DNA from: Thalassovita autumnalis
GTDB lineage: Bacteria > Pseudomonadota > Alphaproteobacteria > Rhodobacterales > Rhodobacteraceae
DNA: 64,000 bases
Reading direction: 5' to 3'
NCBI RefSeq assembly: GCF_001458255.1
Contig: NZ_CYSB01000025.1
Span: 62,001-126,000, forward strand
Shown here: positions 43,349-53,620 of the stretch, in pieces
How positions within the stretch are numbered: position 1 is the stretch's first letter
Layout: every line of letters begins with the position of its first letter
The notes under the pieces: model-generated
Database searches by the model: none
Told to the model about the DNA's origin: nothing
Seen by the model: the letters and a program-made list of their open reading frames with translations, nothing else
Program-made: the position numbers and the translations under genes

Positions 43349-44323
43349 ATGACACGCCTGTTCACTGCCCTGACTGTTGCCCTTGGCCTGACCACCGCCA
43401 CCACGACTGCCTTCGCTGATCCAAACTTTTGGCAACATGAATGGCCGGAGACGGATTTTAGTCAGACCACGGTGGCCAATTGGGCTGAGATCTTGTCGGG
43501 CGGGCCGCCCAAAGATGGCATTCCGGCGGTGGATGAGCCGCAGTTTCTGCGTCAGTCGGATGAGGCGGGGCTGTCACCGCGCGAAAGCGTGATCACCGTG
43601 GCGCTGGAGGGCCAGCCGGCGCGCGCCTATCCGCTGCGCTATCTGATGTGGCATGAGATTGTGAATGATCGGATTGGCGATATTCCGGTGGCGGTGACCT
43701 TCTGCCCCCTGTGCAACTCGGCCATCGTGTTTGACCGGCGCACTGAGGCGGGCGAATTGTCCTTCGGCGTCTCGGGCAAGCTGCGCAATTCGGACATGGT
43801 GATGTATGACCGCGAAACCGAGAGTTGGTGGCAGCAGGCGCTTGGCACAGGCATCGTGGGCGATCTGACCGGGGTGGAGCTGACCCAGCTGCCGGTCTGG
43901 ATGGAGAGCTGGGCCGCCTTCCGCGAGGCCCATCCTGAGGGGCTGGTTATGGCAGAGCCGCCGTTCCGTCGCGCCTATGGCATGAACCCCTATCAGAATT
44001 ACGACAGTTCACACCGGCCGTTTCTGTACAGTGGGGAGAACCCGCCGCATGATGTACCGCCCTTGATGCGGGTGGTGCGGGTGGGCGATGCCGCCTGGAC
44101 CTTTGACCGGCTGCGGGCGGAGCAGCGGATTGCGGAGAACGGCGTGACGCTGACCTGGGAGGATGAACAATCCTCCGCCCTGGATACTGCCGATATTGGG
44201 GGTGGCAAAGCGGTGGGGGCGATCCGGGTGCGCGATGGCGCCGGGCAGGATGTGGCCCATGATGTGATGTTTGCCTTTGCCTTTCATGCGTTCTGGCCCG
44301 AGGGCCAATGGATGGTGAAATGA
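43349..44323 (+). CDS. DUF3179 domain-containing secreted protein
   Basis: A 324-aa protein with a signal peptide (residues 1-24, LFTALTVALGLTTATTTAFA) and a full DUF3179 domain. Conserved marks are PAVDEPQFLRQSDEAGLSPR, YPLRYLMWHEIVNDRIGDIP, VTFCPLCNSAIVFDR and SDMVMYDRETESWWQQALG. The paired Cys of CPLC are invariant in the family. The function is unknown; the family is widespread in marine bacteria. CAGGAGGATCGCCC is a strong site before the ATG. The stop codon is the first base pairs of a long inverted repeat. Confidence 0.9.
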   Translation: MTRLFTALTVALGLTTATTTAFADPNFWQHEWPETDFSQTTVANWAEILSGGPPKDGIPAVDEPQFLRQSDEAGLSPRESVITVALEGQPARAYPLRYLMWHEIVNDRIGDIPVAVTFCPLCNSAIVFDRRTEAGELSFGVSGKLRNSDMVMYDRETESWWQQALGTGIVGDLTGVELTQLPVWMESWAAFREAHPEGLVMAEPPFRRAYGMNPYQNYDSSHRPFLYSGENPPHDVPPLMRVVRVGDAAWTFDRLRAEQRIAENGVTLTWEDEQSSALDTADIGGGKAVGAIRVRDGAGQDVAHDVMFAFAFHAFWPEGQWMVK

Positions 44324-44369
44324 GTATTTTTGAAACAGTGAATATGTTTCATCGTTTCAAAATACACTC
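44322..44369. repeat. GAGTATTTTTG repeat, inverted pair forming a long hairpin
   Basis: A forward copy, GAGTATTTTTGAAACAGTGA-A (44322-44342), faces a reverse copy at 44348-44369 whose complement reads GAGTGTATTTTGAAACGATG-AA. They are separated by 5 nt and can form a stem of about 20 pairs with few mismatches. It starts on the DUF3179 stop codon, so it may act as the transcript end. A further GGGGGC-AGC-GCCCCC-like hairpin follows at 44408-44421. The whole 359-nt gap to cysS has no gene. Confidence 0.75.
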
Positions 44370-44682
44370 CGGGGGATGAATTAGTGCCAACGTAGTGGCG
44401 CCATGAAGGGGGCAGCGCCCCCTGGCCGCGTGTTAGCGATGCTCAGGGCCCATTTCTGTTCCTGTACCGGTTCGGCGTCTCTTCAAACGGTGCCCGATAA
44501 GACATTTCCATTGCGTGTCGACACTTGCGCCGCTATCAAAGCCTCATGAACGCAACGATTTGCATTATTATCTGCTGCATTACCTGCTGAGACATCTCAG
44601 GCGGGCCGTTGTTCTTCTTCCAAACATGAGTTGATCTTGCTAAGCCCGCCGCGAAGCCATGATGCACGCGTGTGAGGACGCT

Positions 44683-46143
<1,461 letters not shown>

Positions 46144-46165
46144 GCCACAAAGATTAGGAAACCCA

Positions 46166-46247
46166 GCCCGGGCTTGCCCGGGCAGCGCCCGACCCGCCCC
46201 CAAGGGCGGGCGCTTCACGCCCACCCCGGGCCGGGCGCTGCCCGAAC
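46166..46247. repeat. Intergenic palindromic repeat, copy D
   Basis: CCCGGGCTTGCCCGGG hairpin, then GGCAGCGCCCGACCCG, AAGGGCGGGCGCTTCACG and a closing CGGGCCGGGCGCTGCCCG. Closest to copies A and C. It fills the 123-nt cysS-cimA gap. Confidence 0.75.
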
Positions 46248-46266
46248 AAGCTAAAGAGCCAGACAA

Positions 46267-47886
46267 ATGAGCAAAGAGCGACTGTATATCTACGACACCA
46301 CATTGCGCGACGGGCAGCAGACGCAGGGGGTGCAGTTTTCCACGCCGGAAAAGCATCAGATCGCTGCGGTGCTGGATGAGTTGGGCGTCGATTACATCGA
46401 GGGTGGCTGGCCCGGTGCTAACCCCACGGACAGTGAGTTCTTTGAAGACAAGCCCAAGCTGAAGGCACGTTTCACCGCCTTTGGGATGACCAAACGGGCC
46501 GGGCGCTCGGCCGACAATGATGAGGTCTTGGCAGCGGTGATGAATGCCGGCACATCCTCGGTCTGTTTGGTGGGCAAAAGCCATGATTTCCATGTGGAAA
46601 CCGCTCTGGGGATCACCCTGGCGGAAAATACCGAAAACATTGCCAAATCGGTTGAACATATCGTGGCTTCGGGCCGCGAAGCGCTGTTTGATGCGGAACA
46701 TTTCTTTGATGGCTATAAGGCCAATCCGGCTTATGCGCTGGAGGCGGTGAAGGCCGCTTATGAGGCGGGCGCGCGTTGGGTGGTGCTGTGCGACACCAAT
46801 GGCGGCACCATGCCGTCAGAGATCGGGGCAATTGTGGCGGCGGTGATTGCGGCGGGCATTCCCGGTGATCACCTCGGCATCCACACCCACAATGATACGG
46901 AAAACGCGGTGGCGGGCTCATTGGCGGCGGTGGAGGCTGGGGCGCGGCAGATCCAGGGCACGCTCAATGGCTTGGGCGAACGCTGTGGCAATGCCAATCT
47001 GACCACGCTGATCCCGACGCTTTTGCTGAAGGAACCCTATGCCAGCCAGTTTGACATTGGTGTGAGCCGGGAAGCGCTGAGCGGGCTGGTGAAAGCCTCG
47101 CGTCTGCTGGATGACATTCTGAACCGGGTGCCACAGCGGCAGGCGCCCTATGTGGGGGCTTCCGCCTTTGCGCATAAGGCGGGGCTGCATGCTTCGGCGA
47201 TCCTGAAAGATCCCAGCACCTATGAACACATTGATCCCGCAACGGTGGGCAATGACCGCATCATCCCGATGTCCAATCAGGCCGGGCAGTCCAACCTGCG
47301 CCGCCGTCTGGCCGAGGCCGGGCTGGAGGTCGACAAGGCCAATCCGGCGCTGGCGCGGATCCTGGATGTGATCAAAGCGCGCGAAAGTGAGGGCTACACC
47401 TATGATTCCGCGCAGGCGAGTTTTGAACTGCTGGCGCGGGCTGAGCTGGGACAACTGCCCGCGTTTTTTGAGGTAAAGCGCTACAAGGTCACCGTGGAGC
47501 GGCGCAAGAACAAGTACAATCGCATGGTTTCGCTCTCGGAGGCGGTGGTTGTGGTCAAAGTGGACGGTGAAAAGAAACTGTCCGTGTCGGAGTCGATGGA
47601 TGACACCGGCAGTGATCGCGGTCCGGTGAACGCCTTGGCCAAGGCGCTGATCAAGGATCTGGGCCGCTATTCCGAAGTGCTGGCCGATATGCGGCTCGTG
47701 GACTTCAAGGTGCGAATAACCCAGGGCGGCACCGAAGCGGTGACGCGTGTCATCATCGACAGCGAAGACGGGCAGGGGCGGCGCTGGTCCACGGTGGGTG
47801 TGTCACCAAACATAGTGGATGCCTCATTTGACGCGCTGTTGGATGCGATCAACTGGAAACTGCTGCACTGCGACGCGGCGGTCTGA
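46267..47886 (+). CDS. cimA: (R)-Citramalate synthase
   Basis: A 539-aa alpha-isopropylmalate synthase-family enzyme. The TIM-barrel start is YDTTLRDGQQTQGVQFSTPE, metal ligands lie in HTHNDTENAVAG, and LNGLGERCGNANLTTLIPTL follows. A C-terminal regulatory LeuA-like domain is present (SEVLADMRLVDFKVRITQGG). The start differs from LeuA and matches the CimA (TIGR00977) group, which makes citramalate from pyruvate and acetyl-CoA for isoleucine synthesis. It is followed after 3 nt by the next gene. Confidence 0.92.
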   Translation: MSKERLYIYDTTLRDGQQTQGVQFSTPEKHQIAAVLDELGVDYIEGGWPGANPTDSEFFEDKPKLKARFTAFGMTKRAGRSADNDEVLAAVMNAGTSSVCLVGKSHDFHVETALGITLAENTENIAKSVEHIVASGREALFDAEHFFDGYKANPAYALEAVKAAYEAGARWVVLCDTNGGTMPSEIGAIVAAVIAAGIPGDHLGIHTHNDTENAVAGSLAAVEAGARQIQGTLNGLGERCGNANLTTLIPTLLLKEPYASQFDIGVSREALSGLVKASRLLDDILNRVPQRQAPYVGASAFAHKAGLHASAILKDPSTYEHIDPATVGNDRIIPMSNQAGQSNLRRRLAEAGLEVDKANPALARILDVIKARESEGYTYDSAQASFELLARAELGQLPAFFEVKRYKVTVERRKNKYNRMVSLSEAVVVVKVDGEKKLSVSESMDDTGSDRGPVNALAKALIKDLGRYSEVLADMRLVDFKVRITQGGTEAVTRVIIDSEDGQGRRWSTVGVSPNIVDASFDALLDAINWKLLHCDAAV

Positions 47887-47889
47887 GGG

Positions 47890-48675
47890 ATGTCTGACGC
47901 GATGGCGCATGATGATTTTCAGGCCTGCGCGGATCTGGTGCAGCGTGCCGATCCCGATCGGTTTCTGGCCACAATGGCAGCACCGCCTGCGGCGCGGGAT
48001 CTGCTGTTTGCGCTTTATGCGGCAAATGTCGAAATCGCCCGCGCGCCCTGGCTGACCCAGGAGGAGATGATCGCCGAATTGCGCCTGCAATGGTGGCGCG
48101 ATGCCATTGAGGAGATTGGCAAAGGTGGCGTGGTGCGCCGTCATGAGGTGGTGACCGCCTTGGCCCTGACCATGCGGCCTGAGGATGCGGTGTTGCTGGA
48201 TCAGCTTTGTGATGCGCGGCGCTGGGACATCTACAAAGATCCGTTTGAGGATGTCGCCGATTTTGAACGCTATATCCAGCTGACCTCGGCCAATCTGTTT
48301 GTGGTGGCGGTCAATGGCCTGGGCGGTGGCGATGAGCAGGTGGTGCGCGATCTCGGCCATGCGGCGGGTTTGGCCAACTTCCTGCGCGCGATACCGGCGC
48401 TGGTGGCGGCGAAACGCGTGCCTTTGCTGGATGGCCGACCCGAGGCGGTGCAGGCCCTTGCTGAGGCAGGGTTGGACCGTCTGACCCGGGCGCGGCGGCG
48501 GCGTGGTGACATTCACCGTGATGCGGCCCCGGCCCTGCTGGGCGGCTGGCTGGCCGGTCCGGTGCTGCGGCGCGCGGCCAAGACGCCTGAGGCGGTGCTG
48601 GATGATACGCTGATGCCTTCAGAGGCGCAGCGGCGGCTCAGCCTGATGTGGCGCAGTGTCAGCGGTCGTTGGTGA
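47890..48675 (+). CDS. Squalene/phytoene synthase-family protein (NDUFAF6-like)
   Basis: A 261-aa trans-isoprenyl synthase-fold protein (RDLLFALYAANVEIARAPWL, AELRLQWWRDAIEEIGKGG, RRWDIYKDPFEDVADFERYI). The second Asp-rich motif of true squalene/phytoene synthases is not obvious. The protein therefore resembles the NDUFAF6/complex I assembly-associated branch rather than a carotenoid enzyme. It is coupled to cimA (3-nt gap), though the metabolic link is unclear. Confidence 0.8.
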   Translation: MSDAMAHDDFQACADLVQRADPDRFLATMAAPPAARDLLFALYAANVEIARAPWLTQEEMIAELRLQWWRDAIEEIGKGGVVRRHEVVTALALTMRPEDAVLLDQLCDARRWDIYKDPFEDVADFERYIQLTSANLFVVAVNGLGGGDEQVVRDLGHAAGLANFLRAIPALVAAKRVPLLDGRPEAVQALAEAGLDRLTRARRRRGDIHRDAAPALLGGWLAGPVLRRAAKTPEAVLDDTLMPSEAQRRLSLMWRSVSGRW

Positions 48676-48829
48676 GGCCGTTGGTGATTTGTGCGACGGG
48701 CTGCGCGCGTTGAGACAGGATCTCGTTGATCGCTGACATAAGGGGCGTGCCCGAGCCCGAGGGCGGCTCACCGCCTGCCTAGGCCGTGACAGCTACCCTT
48801 ACGTTTGCCGCTATTGGATATGCTGCAAT

Positions 48830-48893
48830 TCGCGCCCGCCCTGGGGGCGGGGTCGGGCACGAACCGGCTCGCTGCGCGACCCGGTGGGCCCAG
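48830..48893. repeat. Intergenic palindromic repeat, copy E
   Basis: GCGCCCGCCCTGGGGGCGGG, GTCGGGCACGAACCGG and CTCGCTGCGCGACCCGG form, on the minus strand, the same two-part element as copy B at 32312 (hairpin with CGCAGCG loop followed by the GC palindrome). It lies at the end of the convergent MFS and phytoene-synthase-like genes. Confidence 0.72.
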
Positions 48894-48897
48894 CCCC

Positions 48898-50142
48898 TTA
48901 CGCCATCTCTTCCTTGGGTTGGAACATCAGCCAGATCAGCGCGCCGCCAGCCAGCATCAGGAAGGGGGCCATGGCAATATTGACCGCCGCCCAGCCTACG
49001 GCTGCTTCACCGCCGGAACAGTTCATCAACCCACCCGAGGCCAGCGAGGCCAGGGTGACACCGCCAAAGACCAAGAGGTCATTGAGGCCCTGCATGCGGC
49101 CGCGTTCCTCAACCGTGTGGGATGCGGCCAGCAGAGACGTGGCGCCGATAAAACCGAAGTTCCAGCCGATGCCCAGAAGCACCAGTGCGATGAAGAAGTT
49201 TTCCAACTCTACCCCCTGCAGGGCGACAAGACCGGCACCCGCAAGGATCACCAAACCGGCGGCAATAATTTTCTGCGTGCCAAAGCGGGCGATCAGATGC
49301 CCGGTGAAGAAACTGGGGATATACATCGCCAGCACATGCGCGGTGACGATATCGGCAGCGTTGTCCTGTTCAAAGCCGCAGCCCACCACGGCCAGGGGCG
49401 TAGACGTCATCACCAGGTTCATCAGCGCATAAGAGACCATGCCACAGATCACCGCCACGGCGATCACCGGCGTGGTGATCAGCTGCCAGCGGGTGCGGCC
49501 CTTCGGTGCATCGGCGCTGGGTTTCGGCGGGGTGGGGATGTCCAGAAACAGGAACAGCAGTGAACCGAGCAGGTTGATCGCGATGATCGCCACATAGGCG
49601 CCAAGGAAGGGCACCACGAAGGTATCCGAGGTCAGCTTGACCAGCTGCGGGCCGATGATGGCTGCCGCCAGCCCCCCCGCCATCACATAGGAAATCGCCT
49701 TGGGCCGGAAGGCATCCGAGGCGGTATCGGCTGCGGCGAAGCGGTAGAACCCATGCGCTGACATATAGGTGCCGGTGAGGAAGGAGCCGACAAGAAACAG
49801 TGGGAATGACGCGATCGACAGTGCATAGGCGCCCACAACCGCGCCTGCTGCGCCAAAGGCCGTGCCCATCATGAACCCGACACGACGGCCAAACCGCTGC
49901 ATCACAGCCGCCACTGGCGTTGCCGACAGCATGGAGGACAGCACGATCATGGTGATCGGCAGGGTGGCAAAACAGATGTTTGACGCCAGGCTTTGACCCG
50001 CCAGCCCGCCAATGGTGAACAGCATCGGCATCTGCGCGCCGAGGATGGCCTGCGCCAGCACCAGGATCACAACATTGCGCTTGGCCGCAGCGTCGGATGT
50101 GGGGCCGGTATCGGGGGCGGGGGTATTGATCGCGTCAGTCAT
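48898..50142 (-). CDS. MFS transporter
   Basis: A 414-aa protein with 12 predicted membrane helices and the MFS loop motif in AAVMQRFGRRVGFMMGTAFG (between helices 2 and 3), plus a repeated form in FTGHLIARFGTQKIIAAGLV. The N-terminal ~20 residues are cytoplasmic. The substrate cannot be inferred. It is on the same strand as and downstream of cobA-cobB, separated by 178 nt, so a link to cobalamin metabolism is possible but weak. Confidence 0.9.
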   Translation of the reverse strand: MTDAINTPAPDTGPTSDAAAKRNVVILVLAQAILGAQMPMLFTIGGLAGQSLASNICFATLPITMIVLSSMLSATPVAAVMQRFGRRVGFMMGTAFGAAGAVVGAYALSIASFPLFLVGSFLTGTYMSAHGFYRFAAADTASDAFRPKAISYVMAGGLAAAIIGPQLVKLTSDTFVVPFLGAYVAIIAINLLGSLLFLFLDIPTPPKPSADAPKGRTRWQLITTPVIAVAVICGMVSYALMNLVMTSTPLAVVGCGFEQDNAADIVTAHVLAMYIPSFFTGHLIARFGTQKIIAAGLVILAGAGLVALQGVELENFFIALVLLGIGWNFGFIGATSLLAASHTVEERGRMQGLNDLLVFGGVTLASLASGGLMNCSGGEAAVGWAAVNIAMAPFLMLAGGALIWLMFQPKEEMA

Positions 50143-50264
50143 GGGGCAAGTGCTAAACCGATTGGTTCAACCCCGCAAGCGGCCTCCTGCCGCAGGAAGG
50201 CTGCGACTGGGGTGTGCGTTTGTGCACATTCGTGACGTTTTGCCGGGGGTCGAGCGTGGGATTT

Positions 50265-50286
50265 GAGTATTTTTGAAACGGTGAAA
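50265..50286 (+). repeat. GAGTATTTTTG repeat, copy 3
   Basis: GAGTATTTTTGAAACGGTGA followed by AA, in the gap between cobB and the MFS gene. Confidence 0.6.
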
Positions 50287-50320
50287 GCCGCGGTTGCGTC
50301 TGAGCCGTAGTGGGATCTGG

Positions 50321-51625
50321 TTAGGCGAGGTCGATCAGATGGGCGAAGGAGCCGTGGGTGCAGGCCTGACCGTGGCGCTGGCTGAGGCCCATGTCGGGCA
50401 GCGCGTTGCCTTCGGCGTCTTTGGCAGCAAAAAGCGGCTGGCCCTTGGCGCTGAGCGTGGTGGCATAGTGGAACTCATGCGCTTTCAGCGGGGTTTTGAA
50501 TGGGCCGGTCAGTGGTGTCAGATCACGGTAGCCGAGGTGCAATTTGCGTTTGGCAAAGGAGGTTTCCAGCCGCAGTAGACCCGCCATCTGATGCGCGGTG
50601 CTATCGGCATCGATCAGCACCTCACCCAGGGTCATGTAGCCGCCGCATTCGCCATAAATTTCAGTGGTTTCTGCAGTTTTGCGAAGGCTGGTCAAGAAGG
50701 TTGAATTGGCGGCGAGGCGACCGGCGTGCAGTTCGGGATAACCGCCGGGCAGGTAGAGGAAATCACAGGCGGGCACGGCGTCATCCGCGAGCGGTGAGAA
50801 AAAGGTGATTTCGGCCCCTTGGGCGCGCCAGTCCGCCAGCAGGTGCGGATAGCAGAAGGCATAGGCCTGATCGCGGGCCACGGCGATGCGTTGCGCGGGC
50901 GGCGGGATGCGGTGGGCCTTGGATTTGGTGGGGGTTGGACGCAGGAGTGTGGTGAGTGTGTCTTGGTCGAGGGTTTCGGCCAACGCATCGGCGGCGCGGT
51001 CGAGGAACTGGTCGAGGTCGTCCCGTTCGCCCGCCTGCACAAGGCCCAGGTGGCGCGATGGCATGGTGAGCGTGGCATTGCGGCGCATGGCGGCGAGCAC
51101 GGGCAGGCCAAGGGGGGCTAGGGCGCGGCGCAGCATCGCCTCATGCCGCTCGGAGCCGACGTTGTTCAGGATCACACCTGCGATGGTGACATTTGCGTCG
51201 AAATGGGCAAAGCCCGAAACCAGCGGTGCGACGGAGCCTGCCATGCGGCCAGCGTCCACGACCAGCACCACCGGCAGCTGGAACAGACGCGCCAGATCGG
51301 CCACCGCGCCTTTGCCCTGGGGCGGGGCGCCGTCAAAAAGGCCCATGGCCCCTTCGATCACCAATGTGCCGTCGCCAGACGCAAGACTACGGAGCCTGTC
51401 GGGTGACATCGCCCAGGCGTCCAGGTTCAGACAGGGCTGGCCGCAGGCGGCTTCGTGAAACTTGGGGTCGATATAGTCGGGGCCGGATTTCGCGCCTCGC
51501 ACATTCATGCCTTGCCGCGCCAGCAGCCGCAGCAGCGCCAGCGTGACGGTGGTTTTGCCGGCACCCGAGGCGGGCGCGGCGATGATCAGCCCGCCCGAGG
51601 GCGTGGGGGCGGTGGCGGCGTTCAC
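50321..51625 (-). CDS. cobB: Cobyrinate a,c-diamide synthase
   Basis: A 434-aa enzyme. The N-terminal P-loop is IIAAPASGAGKTTVTLALLR; GAKSGPDYIDPKFHEAACGQ and VIEGAMGLFDGAP follow. The C-terminal class I glutamine amidotransferase has the nucleophile Cys in IYGECGGYMTLGE and an Ala-His-Glu-like KAHEFHYATT. It amidates cobyrinate or hydrogenobyrinate with glutamine. GTG 51625 overlaps the cobA stop (GTGA); the 71-residue upstream extension is a shadow of cobA. Confidence 0.94.
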   Translation of the reverse strand: MNAATAPTPSGGLIIAAPASGAGKTTVTLALLRLLARQGMNVRGAKSGPDYIDPKFHEAACGQPCLNLDAWAMSPDRLRSLASGDGTLVIEGAMGLFDGAPPQGKGAVADLARLFQLPVVLVVDAGRMAGSVAPLVSGFAHFDANVTIAGVILNNVGSERHEAMLRRALAPLGLPVLAAMRRNATLTMPSRHLGLVQAGERDDLDQFLDRAADALAETLDQDTLTTLLRPTPTKSKAHRIPPPAQRIAVARDQAYAFCYPHLLADWRAQGAEITFFSPLADDAVPACDFLYLPGGYPELHAGRLAANSTFLTSLRKTAETTEIYGECGGYMTLGEVLIDADSTAHQMAGLLRLETSFAKRKLHLGYRDLTPLTGPFKTPLKAHEFHYATTLSAKGQPLFAAKDAEGNALPDMGLSQRHGQACTHGSFAHLIDLA

Positions 51626-52473
51626 GCTTGTTCGGCCGGGCGACCGCGCCCGAGGGGATCGAGGTTGCGGGGCGCTTGGCCGGCGATCAGGCCCTGCCAG
51701 TCCAGCACCTGCCGCATCAGGACCGAGCGGCCCACACAAAGGATCGCGGGCGGTTTCAGACCGGAGGCTTGGATATCCGCGGCCATATGGCCCAGCGTGG
51801 TTTCCAGCACCTGTTGATCGTCGGTGGTAGCCGAACACACGACAGCGCAGGGTTCATCGGCGGGGCGACCGGCGGAGAGCAACTCACCAGCAATACGCTC
51901 CACATGTTTCATACCCATGTAGATCACCAGCACCTGCGCGCCTTCGGCGATGGCCTTCCAGTTCAGCGACGATGGCGTGTCGCCGGTCTGGTCATGGCCG
52001 GTCACAAAGGTCACCGACTGGTTCACATCGCGGTGGGTCACCGGAATGCCCGCATAGGCCAAGCCACCGATTCCCGCGCTGATGCCGGGGATGATGCGGC
52101 AGTTGACGCCGTGCTGGATCAGGGTCTGGGCCTCTTCACCGCCGCGACCAAAGACAAAGGGATCACCGCCTTTGAGGCGCAGCACACGCTTGCCCGCACG
52201 CGCCAGATCCACCAGCCGCAACGAAATGTCGCGCTGTTTGGCGGAGGGTTTGCCGCCGCGTTTGCCCGCATAGATATGTTCGGCCTGCGGCGCCCAATCC
52301 AGGATCGCCTCCTGCACCAGGGCGTCATAGATCACCACATCGGCCTGGCGCAGCGCATTCACCGCATGCAGCGTCAGAAGGCCGGGATCGCCGGGACCTG
52401 CACCACAAAGCCAGACCCAGCCGGGTTCCAGTGTGGGCCAATCGTGGGCGGGGAGGGTGAGCGAGTCAGTCAT
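51622..52473 (-). CDS. cobA: Uroporphyrinogen-III C-methyltransferase
   Basis: A 283-aa SAM-dependent methyltransferase of the CobA/SUMT type. It has VWLCGAGPGDPGLLTLHAVN, VVIYDALV, RVLRLKGGDPFVFGRGGEEA, and PGISAGIGGLAYAGIPVTHR. It methylates uroporphyrinogen III to precorrin-2. ATG 52473 gives about 18 residues before the domain and is preceded by AGGGGGC at short spacing. The longer frame to 52992 overlaps the divergent cbiD and is rejected. It is coupled to cobB by a 4-nt overlap. Confidence 0.95.
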   Translation of the reverse strand: MTDSLTLPAHDWPTLEPGWVWLCGAGPGDPGLLTLHAVNALRQADVVIYDALVQEAILDWAPQAEHIYAGKRGGKPSAKQRDISLRLVDLARAGKRVLRLKGGDPFVFGRGGEEAQTLIQHGVNCRIIPGISAGIGGLAYAGIPVTHRDVNQSVTFVTGHDQTGDTPSSLNWKAIAEGAQVLVIYMGMKHVERIAGELLSAGRPADEPCAVVCSATTDDQQVLETTLGHMAADIQASGLKPPAILCVGRSVLMRQVLDWQGLIAGQAPRNLDPLGRGRPAEQA

Positions 52474-52561
52474 GCCCCCTGTATGCCCCGCAGCGGTCTG
52501 AGAGAGAAGTCCGGAAACGACATATTGGCGGCGGTTGCGCCGCAGCCTATAGTCGCGCCTT

Positions 52562-53620
52562 ATGAGCCGGAAACCCGACAGAGAATTGCGCCGTGGCTGG
52601 ACCACGGGCGCCTGTGCCACCGCTGCGACGCGGGCGGCGCTGATGATGCTGTGGGGCGAAGGCAAGCCCGAAAAGGTGCGCATCACCTTGCCCCGTGGCG
52701 AAAGGCCTGAGTTCGAGGTGGTTGAGGCGCGCCAGGGCGAAGGCTGGGCCGAGGCGGGGATTGTGAAGGACGCGGGCGATGATCCGGACGTCACCCACGG
52801 GACGCTGATTCTGTCACGGGTCGAGGCCTCAGCCGGTGGGGTGGTCTTTGTTGGCGGGCGCGGCGTGGGGCAGGTCACGAAACCCGGTCTGCCGATCCCG
52901 CCGGGCGAACCTGCAATCAACCCGGTGCCACGCCAGATGATGACCCAGACGGTGGAGGAAATGGCCACGCGTCTGGGGCAGACGCCTGACATTCAGATCA
53001 CCGTTTCGGTCCCTGCAGGTGAGGAACTGGCAGCGAAAACCTGGAACCCGCGTTTGGGCATCAAAGGCGGGCTGTCGATCCTAGGTACCACGGGGATTGT
53101 GCGGCCCTTCAGCTGCGCGGCCTGGATCGCCTCGATCCATCGCGGGGTGGATGTGGCGCGGGCCGAGGGGCTGGCTCATGTGGCGGGCTGCACTGGTGCG
53201 ACCTCGGAACGGGTGGTGCAGGGGCTTTATGGCCTGCCGGATCACGCCATGCTGGATATGGGCGATTTTGCCGGGGGGATGTTGAAATACATCGCCAAAC
53301 ATCCGTTGCCCCGTGTCACCATCGGCGGTGGCATCGGCAAGATCACCAAACTGGCGCAGGGCGCGCGGGATCTGCATGCGGGCCGCTCTCAAGTCGATTT
53401 TGATCTGCTGGCCGATTGGCTGGGGGATGAGCGGCTGCGAGAGTGTAACACTGCGCTGCAAGCCTATGAGATCATGGGGAAAGATATGGCCGATATGGTC
53501 GCCCAGAAGGCGCTGGTTGAGGTGCGAAAGATGCTGCCCGACGGGGTGGAGTGTGATGTGGTTGTGATTGACCGCGCGGGCAAGCTGCTGGCGCGGACCG
53601 ATGGCGAGGGGGCGCAATGA
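52562..53620 (+). CDS. cbiD: Cobalt-precorrin-5B (C1)-methyltransferase
   Basis: A 352-aa CbiD: RRGWTTGACATAATRAALMM, GTLILSRVEASAGGVVFVGG, NPRLGIKGGLSILGTTGIVR, and GGIGKITKLAQGARDLHAGR, all family marks. It methylates C1 and removes the C2 unit during corrin ring contraction. It is divergent from cobA-cobB with an 88-nt gap and has no cobalamin riboswitch. It overlaps cobK by 4 nt. Confidence 0.94.
   Translation: MSRKPDRELRRGWTTGACATAATRAALMMLWGEGKPEKVRITLPRGERPEFEVVEARQGEGWAEAGIVKDAGDDPDVTHGTLILSRVEASAGGVVFVGGRGVGQVTKPGLPIPPGEPAINPVPRQMMTQTVEEMATRLGQTPDIQITVSVPAGEELAAKTWNPRLGIKGGLSILGTTGIVRPFSCAAWIASIHRGVDVARAEGLAHVAGCTGATSERVVQGLYGLPDHAMLDMGDFAGGMLKYIAKHPLPRVTIGGGIGKITKLAQGARDLHAGRSQVDFDLLADWLGDERLRECNTALQAYEIMGKDMADMVAQKALVEVRKMLPDGVECDVVVIDRAGKLLARTDGEGAQ

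Noticed and set aside
47890-48675. Carotenoid phytoene synthase
   Set aside because: The fold family fits, but the usual Asp-rich catalytic motifs are not clear and no carotenoid genes are nearby; the NDUFAF6-like branch is favoured.
52474-52561. Cobalamin riboswitch between the divergent cob genes
   Set aside because: The 88-nt gap is too short and no B12-box-like sequence is visible; nor is one seen upstream of the MFS gene.
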